A stretch of 64,000 bases of DNA from Chitinophaga alhagiae (GTDB taxonomy: Bacteria; Bacteroidota; Bacteroidia; Chitinophagales; Chitinophagaceae): positions 310,001 to 374,000 of the forward strand of contig NZ_QXMH01000002.1 of NCBI RefSeq assembly GCF_003568665.1. The letters run 5' to 3'. Below the pieces are notes generated by a model, which saw only the letters and a list, made by a program, of their open reading frames with translations, had not been told where the DNA came from and did not search any database. The stretch's first letter is position 1; each line of letters opens with the position of its first letter. Positions 1-9,691 of the stretch are shown here, piece after piece. The position numbers were made by a program, and so were the translations under genes.

Positions 1-2179
1 TTTCCGCTCCGGTTATTACCGTGACCAGACCATTGCCTTTGCCAGCGGCATTGCCACCGTGGAGCAGTTCTTTTCACAGTTGTATGCAGATCCGGACATT
101 AATAATGACCCCTTTTCTGCCGGGCGCCAGATGAACTCCCATTTTGCCACGCCCAATATAGATGCGGAAGGCAACTGGCTGAACCTGGCCGCCATGAAGA
201 ATACTGCCGCAGACATGGCGCCTACCGCTGCCCAGATGCCACGTGCGCTGGGGCTGGCCTATGCCAGCAAACTGTTCCGCGAAGTGCCGGAACTGCAGCA
301 GTACGATCATCTTTCCCGCAACGGCAACGAAGTATGCTTTGCTACTATCGGTGACGCCTCTACGAGCGAAGGCCACTTCTGGGAAACCGTCAACGCCGCC
401 GGCGTATTGCAGGTGCCCCTGGTGATCTTTGTATGGGACGATGGTTACGGCATTTCCGTTCCCCGCAAGTACCAGACTACTAAAGGTTCTATCAGCATAG
501 CCATGGAAGGTTTCCGCAAAAGCGGCAACTCCAACGGGCTGGAAATATATAACGTAAAAGGATGGGACTATGCAGGCATGTGCGAAACCTTCGAAGAAGG
601 CATTCGCAAAGCCCGCGAAACCCACGTGCCCGTGCTCTTTCATGTGGAAGAGATCACGCAGCCGCAGGGCCACTCCACTTCGGGCAGCCATGAGCGGTAT
701 AAAAGCAAAGAGCGGCTGGCGTGGGAAAAAGAATTTGACTGCAACTTGAAAATGCGGCAGTGGCTGTTGGGAAATGCACTGGCAGACGAGGCGCTGCTGC
801 AGCAAATAGAAGCGGAAGCCAAAACTATTGCGCAAGACAGTCGCCGTGCCGCCTGGGAAAAATACATTGCGCCCATCAAGGCGCAGGTGCAGGAGTTGCT
901 CAGCCTGTGCGAAGCATTGCTGGGAGAGGGCCTTGGAGATACCGCCTATATTACGAAGGTAATGCAGGAACTGGCCTCCAACCGCGAGCCGCAACGCAGG
1001 GACGTCTTGAAAACGGCCGCAGGCATACTTTTCAAACACCCCCGCAACTTTTCCGCCGCGCTGGAGGACCTGCAGCAGTTCTATGACCGCCAACTGGCCG
1101 TCGAAAAAGAAAATTACAATACCTACCTCTATGCCACCGGGCCCAATTCCGTGCTCAATGTACCGGAGGTGCCGGCGCAATATGCGGAAGACGCACCGCT
1201 GATCAACGGCTACGAAATACTGAACCGGTACTTTGACCAGTTGTTCAGCCACCACCCGCTGGTATTTGCCTTTGGGGAAGACGTTGGCAAAATTGGCGAT
1301 GTGAACCAGGGCTTTGCCGGCCTGCAGCAAAAACACGGCAAAACACGCATTGCAGACACCGGCATCCGTGAACTGACCATCATGGGCCAGGGCATTGGCA
1401 TGGCGTTGCGCGGCCTGCGCCCCATTGCGGAGATCCAGTACCTGGATTACCTGCTGTATGGCCTGCAGCCGCTGAGCGATGATGTGGCATCGCTGCAATA
1501 CAGAACAAGAGGCACGCAGTTCTGCCCGATCATTGTACGTACCCGTGGCCACCGCCTGGAGGGCATCTGGCACTCCGGCTCGCCGATGGGTATGATCGTG
1601 AACTCGCTGCGCGGCATACATGTATGCGTACCCCGCAACATGGTACAGGCCGCCGGCATGTACAACACGCTGCTGAAAGCCAACGAGCCGGCCATTATGA
1701 TAGAGGCGCTGAACGGCTACCGCCTCAAGGAGCGCCTGCCGGAAAACCTGCAGGATTTCACCGTGCCGCTGGGCGTAACGGAAATACTGCACCCCGGTAC
1801 AGACATCACCATCGTATCTTACGGCTCTACCCTGAGGGTGATCGAAGACGCTATGCAGGTGCTGGAACAACAGGATATTTCCTGTGAGCTGATAGACGTG
1901 CAGACCTTGTTGCCGTTTGATATTCACCAGTCTATCCTGGCATCGCTGAAAAAAACGAACCGCATACTGTTTGTGGATGAAGACGTGCCCGGCGGCGGCA
2001 CCGCTTACATGTTCCAGCAGGTAATGGAAGTACAGGGCGGCTACCGCTGGCTGGATGTGGCGCCCAGAACGCTGGCCGCCCAGGCACACCGCCCGGCTTA
2101 CGGATCGGATGGGGATTATTTCTCCAAACCCAATGCGGAAGATGTGGTGAAAATTGTAATGGACATGATCAGGGAGTAG
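1..2179 (+). CDS. Fused 2-oxoacid dehydrogenase E1 (alpha+beta), 5' partial
   Basis: The reading frame is already open at base 2 and encodes 725 visible residues, so the true start lies upstream of the window. The first half is a thiamine-diphosphate E1 alpha domain: a GDAS...EGHFWETVN segment near base 350 and DDGYGIS near 445 form the TPP/Mg site. The second half is an E1 beta domain (GEDVGKIGDVNQGF near base 1275, transketolase C-terminal fold after about 1790). Alpha and beta are joined in one chain, an arrangement common in Bacteroidota. Such enzymes decarboxylate pyruvate or branched-chain 2-oxoacids and acetylate the E2 lipoyl domain; the sequence alone does not fix the substrate. No E2 or E3 gene follows. 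A 115-base gap separates it from the DnaJ gene. Confidence 0.9.
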   Translation, partial: FRSGYYRDQTIAFASGIATVEQFFSQLYADPDINNDPFSAGRQMNSHFATPNIDAEGNWLNLAAMKNTAADMAPTAAQMPRALGLAYASKLFREVPELQQYDHLSRNGNEVCFATIGDASTSEGHFWETVNAAGVLQVPLVIFVWDDGYGISVPRKYQTTKGSISIAMEGFRKSGNSNGLEIYNVKGWDYAGMCETFEEGIRKARETHVPVLFHVEEITQPQGHSTSGSHERYKSKERLAWEKEFDCNLKMRQWLLGNALADEALLQQIEAEAKTIAQDSRRAAWEKYIAPIKAQVQELLSLCEALLGEGLGDTAYITKVMQELASNREPQRRDVLKTAAGILFKHPRNFSAALEDLQQFYDRQLAVEKENYNTYLYATGPNSVLNVPEVPAQYAEDAPLINGYEILNRYFDQLFSHHPLVFAFGEDVGKIGDVNQGFAGLQQKHGKTRIADTGIRELTIMGQGIGMALRGLRPIAEIQYLDYLLYGLQPLSDDVASLQYRTRGTQFCPIIVRTRGHRLEGIWHSGSPMGMIVNSLRGIHVCVPRNMVQAAGMYNTLLKANEPAIMIEALNGYRLKERLPENLQDFTVPLGVTEILHPGTDITIVSYGSTLRVIEDAMQVLEQQDISCELIDVQTLLPFDIHQSILASLKKTNRILFVDEDVPGGGTAYMFQQVMEVQGGYRWLDVAPRTLAAQAHRPAYGSDGDYFSKPNAEDVVKIVMDMIRE

Positions 2180-2294
2180 TTCCTGCAAACATAACTGACG
2201 CAGCAACGCACCCCCTGTACCTTGCAGGGGGTGCGCCTGTTTTAAGCCCGGTTGCAAACAAGCGCCGGCATAATTTGTTATTATTCTTACAAGT

Positions 2295-3230
2295 ATGGAG
2301 TACAAAGACTATTATAAAATTCTTGGCGTAGAAAAAAAGGCCAGCGCGGAAGACATCAAAAAGGCTTACCGGAAACTGGCGGTGAAATACCACCCGGATA
2401 AGAACCCGGACGATAAGCTGGCGGAGGAAAAGTTCAAGGAGCTGAATGAGGCGTACGAGGTGCTGGAAGACGTGGAAAAACGGAAGAAATACGACGAGTT
2501 CGGCGAAAACTGGAAGTACTACGAGCAGCATGGCAACGCCGGCGGCGGAGGGTTTGACTGGGGCAAGTGGCAGGCGCAACAAGGCGGCGGCCGGCAGCAG
2601 TATGAAGATGTGGAAAGCATGTTTGGAGAGGGGGGCCAGTTTTCCGATTTCTTTGAACACCTGTTTGGCGGTGGCTTCCGGAGCCGCGCGCAGCAGGGCC
2701 GGAGCAGAACGCGCCGTGGCGGGGACCTGCATGCCTCCATGAAAGTAGACGTGCAGGACGTATACACCGGCGCCACGCGGCAAATAGAAGTGAACGGACA
2801 AAAGCTCAACCTGAAAATAAAACAGGGCACCTACAACGGCCAGGTACTGCGGTTAAAAGGCAAAGGCCAGCCAGGGCGTAACGGGGGCGAACCGGGAGAT
2901 CTGCTGATAGAAGTGGAACTGGCCGCAAACGGGCAGTATGAATTGCAGGGGAAAGATGTGCACATGGAAGTGCCGGTAGACCTGTATACCGCCGTGCTGG
3001 GAGGGAAAGTGCCGGTAGCGGTGCCCGGCACGCCGCTGCAACTGAGTATCCCCGCGGGAACGGACAGCGGCCGGCTGTTCCGGCTGAAAGGGAAAGGCAT
3101 CCCCCCGCTGGAGGGGAGCAGCGAAGCAGCGGGGGACTTATATGTGAAAGTGAAGATCGCTGTACCTAAACAACTGACGGAGGAGGAAAAGGAGCTTTTT
3201 ACGCGGCTGATGCAGATGAGACAGGGTTGA
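2295..3230 (+). CDS. DnaJ/CbpA-type co-chaperone
   Basis: A 311-residue J-domain protein that stimulates the ATPase of DnaK. Residues 1-70 are the J domain with the invariant HPD motif ([10 protein letters not shown]). Next comes a Gly/Phe-rich linker of about residues 75-145, then two beta-rich DnaJ C-terminal substrate-binding domains ([30 protein letters not shown]). The four CxxCxGxG zinc repeats of class I DnaJ are absent, so this is a class II, CbpA-like protein. In many bacteria cbpA is followed by the modulator cbpM; here the next gene is a different small protein. Confidence 0.92.
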   Translation: MEYKDYYKILGVEKKASAEDIKKAYRKLAVKYHPDKNPDDKLAEEKFKELNEAYEVLEDVEKRKKYDEFGENWKYYEQHGNAGGGGFDWGKWQAQQGGGRQQYEDVESMFGEGGQFSDFFEHLFGGGFRSRAQQGRSRTRRGGDLHASMKVDVQDVYTGATRQIEVNGQKLNLKIKQGTYNGQVLRLKGKGQPGRNGGEPGDLLIEVELAANGQYELQGKDVHMEVPVDLYTAVLGGKVPVAVPGTPLQLSIPAGTDSGRLFRLKGKGIPPLEGSSEAAGDLYVKVKIAVPKQLTEEEKELFTRLMQMRQG

Positions 3231-3330
3231 CGGGGCAACGCGGTTGATGACCTGTCCTGACGTTGGCAACCCCTTTTTATAAAGAAGCCGGAACGCAGCA
3301 GCCTCCTTGTTTCATGTAAAAACAGATACC

Positions 3331-3678
3331 ATGATACTGCAGCCATTTGATTACCTGGACGAGATACTGGAAAACCAGCACCGGCATGAGCAGGAAACAG
3401 CGGTAGCGTATTACGCCAGCGAGGTGCTGGAGGCCCTCGGCTATGAGCCTGGACAAGGGGAGGATGCCCTCCGGCGCGCCATGCGTGCCTGCGCGGCCTT
3501 ACATGTGCCGGTGGAACTGAATTTCCGGAAAACGTATTGTTCCTATGCGGGGCAAATGGAGCCCGACTGGCAGTTGAGCCCGCTGGCCAGTTATTTCCTC
3601 ATTGTAAACTGTGACCCCAGCCATCCCCAAGTGGCCCGCGCTCAATTATTATTTCTTAAAAAGCATCGTTCATTTTAA
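3331..3678 (+). CDS. Small DinD/BRO-N-like protein
   Basis: 115 residues from the ATG at 3331; an in-frame TTG at 3307 would add eight unconvincing residues. By eye the protein follows the N-terminal half of DNA-damage-inducible protein D and the BRO-N domain: a helix ending VLEALGY, a helix RRAMRACAAL, then the block LSPLASYFLIVNCDPSHP followed by VARAQLLF, which parallels the 'SRYACYL.VQN.DPSKP..A.GQTYFA' block of DinD from memory. The C-terminal half of DinD is missing. It lies 100 bases downstream of the DnaJ gene on the same strand. Function is unknown; the family link is my own pattern match and needs a profile search. Confidence 0.6.
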   Translation: MILQPFDYLDEILENQHRHEQETAVAYYASEVLEALGYEPGQGEDALRRAMRACAALHVPVELNFRKTYCSYAGQMEPDWQLSPLASYFLIVNCDPSHPQVARAQLLFLKKHRSF

Positions 3679-3844
3679 CGTATAAACAACTTACGTTCAA
3701 TTTTTTATACGTTCATTCCGATACAATTATTCATTCCCTGTTCATTGTTTTCAGCCTGGTACACGCGTAGTGGAAAACTATAAATTAGCAGTGTATTACA
3801 GAAAACAAACATTGCTTAGACGGTTCAAATAGGCTGAAAATGGG

Positions 3845-3866
3845 GGCCGTTCTCTTTTGAACGGCC
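3845..3866. terminator. Perfect 8-bp hairpin, terminator-like
   Basis: GGCCGTTC and GAACGGCC pair exactly around a six-base loop TCTTTT. The downstream side is TTCCTCAGTTTT, a poor U-run, so it could be a weak terminator or an RNA structure. It lies 167 bases past the DinD-like gene. Confidence 0.45.
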
Positions 3867-3950
3867 TTCCTCAGTTTTCTGGTAACAGCAATGAATACTT
3901 TTTCCTTTGTAATTGATTTCGTAACTTAGGTAAGCAGAAAAATTCGAACT

Positions 3951-4026
3951 AACCATCATCCTTTGATAAATTAAAATGAGAACCTGGCCTGGTTTTTACA
4001 AAATTGTTTAACCATCATCCTCTGAT
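3951..4026. repeat. Pair of 17-base direct repeats
   Basis: AACCATCATCCTTTGAT at 3951-3967 recurs as AACCATCATCCTCTGAT at 4010-4026 (one mismatch). Each copy is followed within about 60 bases by a CCTGG/CCAGG-containing, T-rich stretch, so the repeat unit may be about 60 bases long and diverged. No function is evident. Confidence 0.6.
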
Positions 4027-4239
4027 CGCTGGTAAGGATTGCCAGAAAAAACAGGTCCAGGTTTACCTTACATGACGGAAGAACCTTTTCTTATTTTCTC
4101 CTTTTAGCATACCGGCATATTGTTGTTTGTTGTAGCCACCGGCAACGCCACTTTGCGTATATGCATACATTGATGACATCTGACAAAACAAACTTTACAG
4201 CCAAAGTCTGTTGAATTTTTGTACCCAAACAAGCGTAAC

Positions 4240-4491
4240 ATGGAAGCTAGATGTATCAGATGCAGCAATATTGTGCATTCCCACAAGAAGATCTCCGAAA
4301 CCAAATGCAAATGCGGCGGCCAACTGCAGCGTATGCGTTTTGTCAGGTTGATGGAAGGTATGCACCCGCTGGGTAAAGAGCACAACATACAGTTGAACGG
4401 CAAGTTATGTTACGGTACCTACCGCTCTGTTTACGGAAACTTTGTTATAGACAAGGTGAACAACACCTTTGCACGCGTAGATGTTTTTTAA
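4240..4491 (+). CDS. Small zinc-ribbon protein, function unknown
   Basis: 83 residues from the ATG at 4240; the frame can be extended to a TTG at 4219, but the ATG start places the first cysteine pair at the N-terminus as in typical ribbons. C5-x2-C8 and C23-x-C25-G-G form one likely four-cysteine zinc site. The rest is basic and rich in R, K and H, ending VNNTFARVDVF. I do not recognise a named family. It stands alone, 37 bases before the 2-hydroxyacid dehydrogenase, behind a long non-coding stretch. Confidence 0.7.
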   Translation: MEARCIRCSNIVHSHKKISETKCKCGGQLQRMRFVRLMEGMHPLGKEHNIQLNGKLCYGTYRSVYGNFVIDKVNNTFARVDVF

Positions 4492-4528
4492 CCGGTAATT
4501 TTTCAGCTAATCCCGTACTTTTATTCTC

Positions 4529-5482
4529 ATGAATATAGTTGTACTGGATGGCTATGCCCTCAACCCTGGTGACCTGAGCTGGGACGCGCTGAAAACCCTC
4601 GGAAAGGTAACTGTATATGACCGTACCCCGCCGGAACTGGTAGCCGGGCGGGCCAAAGACGCAGACATCATTCTTACCAACAAGGCATTTGTGCCGGCAG
4701 ACACCATTTTGCAACTGCCGGCCCTGCGGTATATTGGGGTAATGGCCACCGGCTACAATATTGTTGACGTTAAAGCAGCACGGGAACGGGGCATTACCGT
4801 CAGCAACGTGCCCGCTTACAGTACCGCCTCCGTGGCGCAACTCACCTTTGCCCTGCTGCTGGAACTGGTGCAGGGCGTGGCTCTGCATGCAGACAGTGTG
4901 CGCAAAGGAGAATGGGCGCAAAATCCTGATTTCAGCTATTGGAAACAACCATTGTGGGAACTGCAGCATAAAACCCTGGCTATTATCGGCTTCGGGCAAA
5001 TAGGGCAGGCCGTGGCCAGAATAGCCCTGGCTTTTGGCATGCGCGTTATAGTGAGCCACAAGCACCCGGAAAGGGATAAAATGAACGGGGTTGCCTTTAC
5101 GGACCAAGCCACCTGTTTCCGGGAGGCAGACGCCGTAAGCCTGCACTGCCCGCTGAACGCCGAAAATAAGGGTTTTGTCAACGCAGCCCTGCTCGCCACT
5201 ATGAAACCATCCGCTTTTCTGATCAATACCAGCCGCGGCCCCCTCGTTAACGAAGAAGACCTGGCTGCCGCATTGAACGCCGGCCTGCTGGCCGGCGCGG
5301 GGCTTGACGTGCTGGGCACAGAGCCGCCGCCCGCGGGCCACCCGCTGTTCAAGGCAAAAAACTGCCTGGTAACGCCTCACATAGCGTGGGCTACGGTAGA
5401 GGCCCGTAAAAGATTGATGGACAAGGTGGTGAGCAATGTGAAAGCATTTCAGAGCGGCCGGCCGGAGCATGTAGTGGGGTAA
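4529..5482 (+). CDS. D-2-hydroxyacid dehydrogenase
   Basis: 317 residues of the NAD-dependent D-isomer 2-hydroxyacid dehydrogenase family, which interconverts 2-oxoacids and D-2-hydroxyacids. The nucleotide-binding glycine motif is GFGQIGQAVARI. The catalytic Arg is in NTSRGPLVNEEDL, the Glu in GTEPPPAGHPLF and the His in TPHIAWA. The closest familiar subgroup is glycerate/hydroxypyruvate reductase-like, but the substrate cannot be read from the sequence. A TACTTTTA box lies just before the start. It converges on yebC across a shared terminator. Confidence 0.88.
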   Translation: MNIVVLDGYALNPGDLSWDALKTLGKVTVYDRTPPELVAGRAKDADIILTNKAFVPADTILQLPALRYIGVMATGYNIVDVKAARERGITVSNVPAYSTASVAQLTFALLLELVQGVALHADSVRKGEWAQNPDFSYWKQPLWELQHKTLAIIGFGQIGQAVARIALAFGMRVIVSHKHPERDKMNGVAFTDQATCFREADAVSLHCPLNAENKGFVNAALLATMKPSAFLINTSRGPLVNEEDLAAALNAGLLAGAGLDVLGTEPPPAGHPLFKAKNCLVTPHIAWATVEARKRLMDKVVSNVKAFQSGRPEHVVG

Positions 5483-5685
5483 AAGGGGAGCTTGCTTTTG
5501 GCGCACCCGGCCAGACTGTTGCCGTGAGCCGCAACTGCAAAAAACGCCCTGACCTTAGTAGCCTGTATGCGTTGCCGGACTGCTGCCATTAACAGCTGAA
5601 CGCTCTCACCGCCTGCGAAAATTGAGTGGTAACGCTTTAGTATAACAGGTCCCTGCACATCCGAACCTACTATAAGCTACAATAC

Positions 5686-5717
5686 AAAGGGCTGACCCGT
5701 TACCAGGTCAGCCCTTT
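5686..5717. terminator. Bidirectional terminator
   Basis: AAAGGGCTGACC and GGTCAGCCCTTT pair perfectly (12 bp) around CGTTACCA. The stem ends are A-rich on one side and T-rich on the other, so it can serve the dehydrogenase (+) and yebC (-). Confidence 0.85.
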
Positions 5718-5735
5718 AACTATTTAATGCATGAA

Positions 5736-6446
5736 CTATTTCAGGTTGTGAAACACCTGCTGTACATCTTCATCCTGCTCCAACCGGTCAATCAGCTCCA
5801 GTACTTCCTTCGCTTGTTCTTCTCCCAATTCCACAGTAGTGGTAGGTATCCTTTTCAATTCGGCACTGATGATGTTGATGCCTTTTTCTTCCAGCGCCTT
5901 GGCCATGTTGCCAAATTCGTTGAAAGCGGCGCGGATAATGATGTTGTCTTCGCTGTCTTCCCCGATCTCTTCCAGTCCGAAATCTATCAGTTCCAGTTCC
6001 AGCTCTTCCAGGTCCTGCCCTTCATTTTTGATCTTGAACTCACCCAGGCGGTTGAACAGGAAGCCTACCGAACCGCTGTTGCCCAGACTGCCGCCGCCGC
6101 GGTTGAAGTGCATGCGCACATTGGCAACGGTACGGGTGGTATTGTCTGTAGCGGTTTCTACCATTACGGCAACGCCGTGCGGCGCATACCCTTCATATAC
6201 AACTTCTTCATAATCAGTTTTGTCTTTCCCCATGGCGCGTTTGATGGCGGCCTCCACGCGGTCTTTCGGCATGTTCACGCCCTTGGCGTTCTGAAAGCAG
6301 CGGCGCAGGGCGGGGTTATTGTCCGGGTCAGGGCCGCCTTGTTTTACGGCAATGGCAATTTCCTTTCCGATGCGGGTAAATTGTTTGGCCATGCGGTCCC
6401 AGCGGGCAAACATGGTATGTTTTCTTACTTCGAATATACGTCCCAT
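5736..6446 (-). CDS. yebC: YebC/PmpR family protein (TACO1-like)
   Basis: 236 residues, normal for the family. Hallmarks are the N-terminal helical domain ([20 protein letters not shown]), [19 protein letters not shown], and the second domain with [14 protein letters not shown] and [20 protein letters not shown]. YebC proteins were described as DNA-binding regulators and more recently as ribosome-associated factors that ease translation of difficult motifs such as polyproline. EF-P lies about 8 kb away. A TATTTTTG promoter box sits 29 bases upstream of the start. Confidence 0.95.
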   Translation of the reverse strand: MGRIFEVRKHTMFARWDRMAKQFTRIGKEIAIAVKQGGPDPDNNPALRRCFQNAKGVNMPKDRVEAAIKRAMGKDKTDYEEVVYEGYAPHGVAVMVETATDNTTRTVANVRMHFNRGGGSLGNSGSVGFLFNRLGEFKIKNEGQDLEELELELIDFGLEEIGEDSEDNIIIRAAFNEFGNMAKALEEKGINIISAELKRIPTTTVELGEEQAKEVLELIDRLEQDEDVQQVFHNLK

Positions 6447-6475
6447 AGTAAAATACAGTTCCTTGAATGTGGCTG

Positions 6476-6483
6476 CAAAAATA
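6476..6483 (-). promoter_or_regulatory. -7 promoter box of yebC
   Basis: TATTTTTG on the minus strand fits the Bacteroidota TAnnTTTG element and would give a leader of roughly 25 bases. No clear -33 TTTG was seen. Confidence 0.5.
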
Positions 6484-6516
6484 TTAAATTCTGACAGAAT
6501 AGCGTGAAATAAAAGA

Positions 6517-6537
6517 CCCGCGGCGGAGTGCGGCGGG
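6517..6537 (-). terminator. Terminator of the amino acid permease gene
   Basis: CCCGC and GCGGG pair around an 11-base GC-rich loop. On the minus strand the stem is followed by TCTTTTATTT, as expected for a terminator 28 bases past the permease stop. Confidence 0.6.
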
Positions 6538-6564
6538 CCTTTGAAATATGATCTGTGGGTCAGG

Positions 6565-8019
6565 TTATGACTTTTCTTTTCCCAGTTTGCTGTTGTGCCT
6601 GCTGTAGAAGAAATAGATGGCCAGGCCCAGCGCCAGCCATATGCCCAGCCTCATCCAGCTCTCTTTGGGCAGCGAATACATGAGGTAACCGCATACCAGC
6701 ACGCCCATAATGGGTACAAAGGGCACCAGCGGGGTTTTGAACGCCCGGGGTATTTCCGGCATTTTTTTCCGCATAATGATCACGCCAATGCATACCAGGG
6801 AGAAGGCGAAGAGGGTACCGATGCTTACCATGTGCCCCAGGTCGCTTACCGGCACCAGGCCGGCAAACAGGCTCACAAATATCATGAAGAAGGCATTGGT
6901 TTTCCAGGGAGTCCTGAACTTCGGGTGAACGTCGCTGAAAAACTTGGGCAGCAGCCCGTCCCGGCTCATGGAGTAGAACACGCGGCTCTGCCCCAGCAGC
7001 ATCACCAGTATCACGGAGGTATAACCGGCCAGGATGGCTACGATCAGGCCGGTCTGCAAAAAGTCGTACCCCGTTTGTGCAAAGGCGGTGGCAGCGGGTT
7101 TGGCATCGCCGGCAAAGAGCTTATAGTTCAGCAGCCCCGTCATCACGTGGGCGAACAATACGTAGAGAATGGTACAAATGACCAGGGACCCCAGGATGCC
7201 TATGGGCATGCCTTTCTGCGGGTTTTTGGCCTCCTGCGCGGCGGTAGACACGGCGTCAAAGCCTATAAAGGCAAAGAACACCACGGCCGCCCCGGTGGCA
7301 ATGCCCGTCCAGCCGAAGTTTTCGTACTTGCCGGTATTAGCGGGGATGTACGGGTCATAGTTGGCGGGGTCTATATGGCTCCAGCCCAGTACAATGAAAA
7401 CGATCACCACGGACACTTTCAAAATTACCAGGAAGTTGTTCATGCCGGCAGACTCGCGCGTGCCTTTGATGAGCAGCAGGGAGAGCAGCAGCACAATGAT
7501 CACCGCGGGCAGGTTAAACAGGCCGCCTTCGATCAGGGTACCATCGCTCATTTTGACTGTTTCCCAGGGAGATACCGCCAGCTGGTGGGGAATATGAATG
7601 CCGAACTTGTGGAGGAACTCCAGCAGGTAGCGGCTCCAGCTTACCGCCACGGTAGCCGCGCCCAGTGCGTATTCCAGCACAAGGTCCCAGCCAATGATCC
7701 AGGCAACAAACTCACCCATGGTGGCATAAGAGTAAGTGTAGGCGCTGCCGGCAACGGGTATCATGGAGGCAAACTCTGCATAGCACAGGCCGGCAAAAGC
7801 GCAGCCTACGGCGGCCAGCACAAAAGAAATAGTAACGGCAGGCCCTGCGTTCTCCGCAGCGGCAATGCCGGTAAGGGAAAACAGTCCCGCCCCTATAATG
7901 GCGCCAATGCCCAGCGCCACAAGCGCCCAGGAACTAAGTGTTCTTTTTAATCCTTTTTCTGACTCTGAAGCTTCTGCTAGTAATATTGGAAGAGATTTCT
8001 TGGCAAAAAGTCTACTCAT
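6565..8019 (-). CDS. Amino acid permease (APC superfamily)
   Basis: 484 residues with about 12 hydrophobic segments. TM1 carries the substrate-gate motif [11 protein letters not shown], and the following segments ([41 protein letters not shown]) match the cationic amino acid transporter (CAT) branch of the APC superfamily. It probably imports amino acids by proton symport or exchange across the inner membrane; specificity cannot be read. It is transcribed alone, divergent from the dicarboxylate/glutamate symporter gene across a 204-base AT-rich region holding both promoters. Confidence 0.92.
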   Translation of the reverse strand: MSRLFAKKSLPILLAEASESEKGLKRTLSSWALVALGIGAIIGAGLFSLTGIAAAENAGPAVTISFVLAAVGCAFAGLCYAEFASMIPVAGSAYTYSYATMGEFVAWIIGWDLVLEYALGAATVAVSWSRYLLEFLHKFGIHIPHQLAVSPWETVKMSDGTLIEGGLFNLPAVIIVLLLSLLLIKGTRESAGMNNFLVILKVSVVIVFIVLGWSHIDPANYDPYIPANTGKYENFGWTGIATGAAVVFFAFIGFDAVSTAAQEAKNPQKGMPIGILGSLVICTILYVLFAHVMTGLLNYKLFAGDAKPAATAFAQTGYDFLQTGLIVAILAGYTSVILVMLLGQSRVFYSMSRDGLLPKFFSDVHPKFRTPWKTNAFFMIFVSLFAGLVPVSDLGHMVSIGTLFAFSLVCIGVIIMRKKMPEIPRAFKTPLVPFVPIMGVLVCGYLMYSLPKESWMRLGIWLALGLAIYFFYSRHNSKLGKEKS

Positions 8020-8223
8020 ACAGTAAAGATGTGAGGTTGATTTAGAGCTTGTTTAGATTTTACAGATCGTCAAATATAGTATCTAAAATCATAAAGCGGT
8101 ATTTTATTTTATGTGCGTTCAGGCCGCAGCACGGCCGCTTTCTGTCAACATTTGTGGGGATTTTCAGCCGAGAACCTTATTTTTGGACAATTTTTGATAA
8201 AAACCTTGAACTAAATCACCTCT

Positions 8224-9603
8224 ATGAATAAAAAGCTGGCGGCTCTTGTTGCGTTGATCACTTTTACGATAGTTTCCTTTGTACATACGTTCGATCATTT
8301 TGGTTGGGTGGAAGTGCCGCTGGTGGTGTTGATGGTGCTCCGCTGGCTGACGGTGGCCACTGTTGTGTGGTTTGCCGTTACCAAAAGGTCCCTCACTACC
8401 TGGATACTGGTGAGCATGATCATAGGGGCGGAGCTGGGCCATGATTATCCGGCCATAGCCGTCAACTTCCAGGTACTCAGCAAGGTTTTTCTCCAGTTGA
8501 TCAAGACGGTTATTGCCCCCCTGTTATTTGCCACGCTGGTGGTGGGCATTGCCGGGCATTCGGATATCAAGCAGGTAGGGCGTATGGGCTGGAAGTCCCT
8601 GGTCTACTTTGAAATAGTGACCACCATTGCCTTGTTCATAGGCCTGGCCGCCATCAACATCAGCCAGGCCGGGGTAGGCATCAAAATGCCCCCGGAGTCG
8701 CTGCATGAAAAGCTGCCGGAAACCAAGCCCCAGAACTGGCAAGACGTGATCCTCCACGTATTCCCGGAAAACATTGCCAAATCCATCTACCACGGGGAAA
8801 TTCTGCCCATTGTGGTGTTCAGCGTAATATTCGGCATTTCGCTCCTGCTGGTGAAAGACAAATTCCGCGGCCCCATGCTGGGCTTTTGCGAGAGCTTGTC
8901 TGAGGTCATGTTCAAGTTCACCAATATAGTGATGTACTTTGCCCCGGTAGGGGTAGGGGCGGCCATTGCCTACACGGTGGGGCATGGCGGGCTTTCCGTG
9001 CTCGGCAACCTGCTGCAGCTGCTGCTCACCCTGTATGTAGCCCTCACTGTTTTTATCCTGGTGGTATTTATACCTGTTGCGCTTATTATCAAACTGCCCA
9101 TAGGCCGGTTTATCAGGGAAATATCCGAACCCGTGTCTATCGCCTTTGCCACTACCAGCTCCGAGTCTGCCTTGCCCAAGGCCATGGAGGCCATGGAAAG
9201 AATGGGCGTACCCCGCAAGGTGATCGCCTTTGTAATGCCCACCGGCTATAGTTTCAACCTGGACGGGTCTACCCTGTACCTGGCGCTGGCCTCCGTATTT
9301 GTAGCGCAGGCCGCCGGCCATCACCTGAGCTGGGGGCAGCAGATACTGATGGTATTTACCCTGATGCTTACCAGCAAAGGCGTAGCTGGCGTTCCCCGTG
9401 CCACTTTGGTGATCATCCTCGGCACCGTGGCGTCTTTCCACCTGCCGGTATGGCCCGTGTTCCTCATCCTGGGCATAGACGAGCTGATGGACATGGCCCG
9501 CACCTCCGTAAACGTTATTGGCAACTGCCTGGCCACAGCCGTCATCGGGAAATGGGAAGGGGAGGTGGATTTCCGGCAACTGCCGCCTGAAACGAAGGCC
9601 TAG
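8224..9603 (+). CDS. Dicarboxylate/amino acid:cation symporter (DAACS)
   Basis: 459 residues of the glutamate/aspartate/C4-dicarboxylate symporter family. The first hairpin holds a serine-rich TTSSESALP; TM7 has NLDGS in place of the usual NMDGT; the second hairpin has TSKGVAGVPR; TM8 has GIDELMDMARTSVNVIGN. These residues bind substrate carboxylates and sodium in the GltPh family. The protein drives Na+ or H+ coupled uptake of acidic amino acids or dicarboxylates. A TATTTTTG box lies about 40 bases upstream. No regulator is linked. Confidence 0.93.
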   Translation: MNKKLAALVALITFTIVSFVHTFDHFGWVEVPLVVLMVLRWLTVATVVWFAVTKRSLTTWILVSMIIGAELGHDYPAIAVNFQVLSKVFLQLIKTVIAPLLFATLVVGIAGHSDIKQVGRMGWKSLVYFEIVTTIALFIGLAAINISQAGVGIKMPPESLHEKLPETKPQNWQDVILHVFPENIAKSIYHGEILPIVVFSVIFGISLLLVKDKFRGPMLGFCESLSEVMFKFTNIVMYFAPVGVGAAIAYTVGHGGLSVLGNLLQLLLTLYVALTVFILVVFIPVALIIKLPIGRFIREISEPVSIAFATTSSESALPKAMEAMERMGVPRKVIAFVMPTGYSFNLDGSTLYLALASVFVAQAAGHHLSWGQQILMVFTLMLTSKGVAGVPRATLVIILGTVASFHLPVWPVFLILGIDELMDMARTSVNVIGNCLATAVIGKWEGEVDFRQLPPETKA

Positions 9604-9691
9604 CTTGCCTTTCATAAAATATTAACTTCCTCTTGACATATTATGATGTATTTTCGGGCGTCCTAACTAATTCTAATTTTTAAACAACAGC

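Larger units (their letters stand above)
3679..4239. other. 560-base stretch without a supported gene
   Basis: No convincing reading frame on either strand. It holds an 8-bp inverted repeat overlapping the preceding stop codon (3677-3684 with 3706-3713), a perfect GC-rich hairpin at 3845-3866, and a pair of 17-base near-identical direct repeats at 3951 and 4010. The stretch is AT-rich compared with its neighbours and lies upstream of a small zinc-ribbon gene, so it could hold a long leader or a small RNA. Confidence 0.6.

Noticed and set aside
74..2305. 743-codon open frame on the minus strand
   Set aside because: It lies fully antisense to the clear E1 dehydrogenase gene; its product is low in complexity, rich in H/Q/R and has no recognisable domain. 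GC-rich codon use creates such shadows.
6595..7950. 451-codon plus-strand frame
   Set aside because: Antisense to the amino acid permease, which has convincing membrane segments and motifs.
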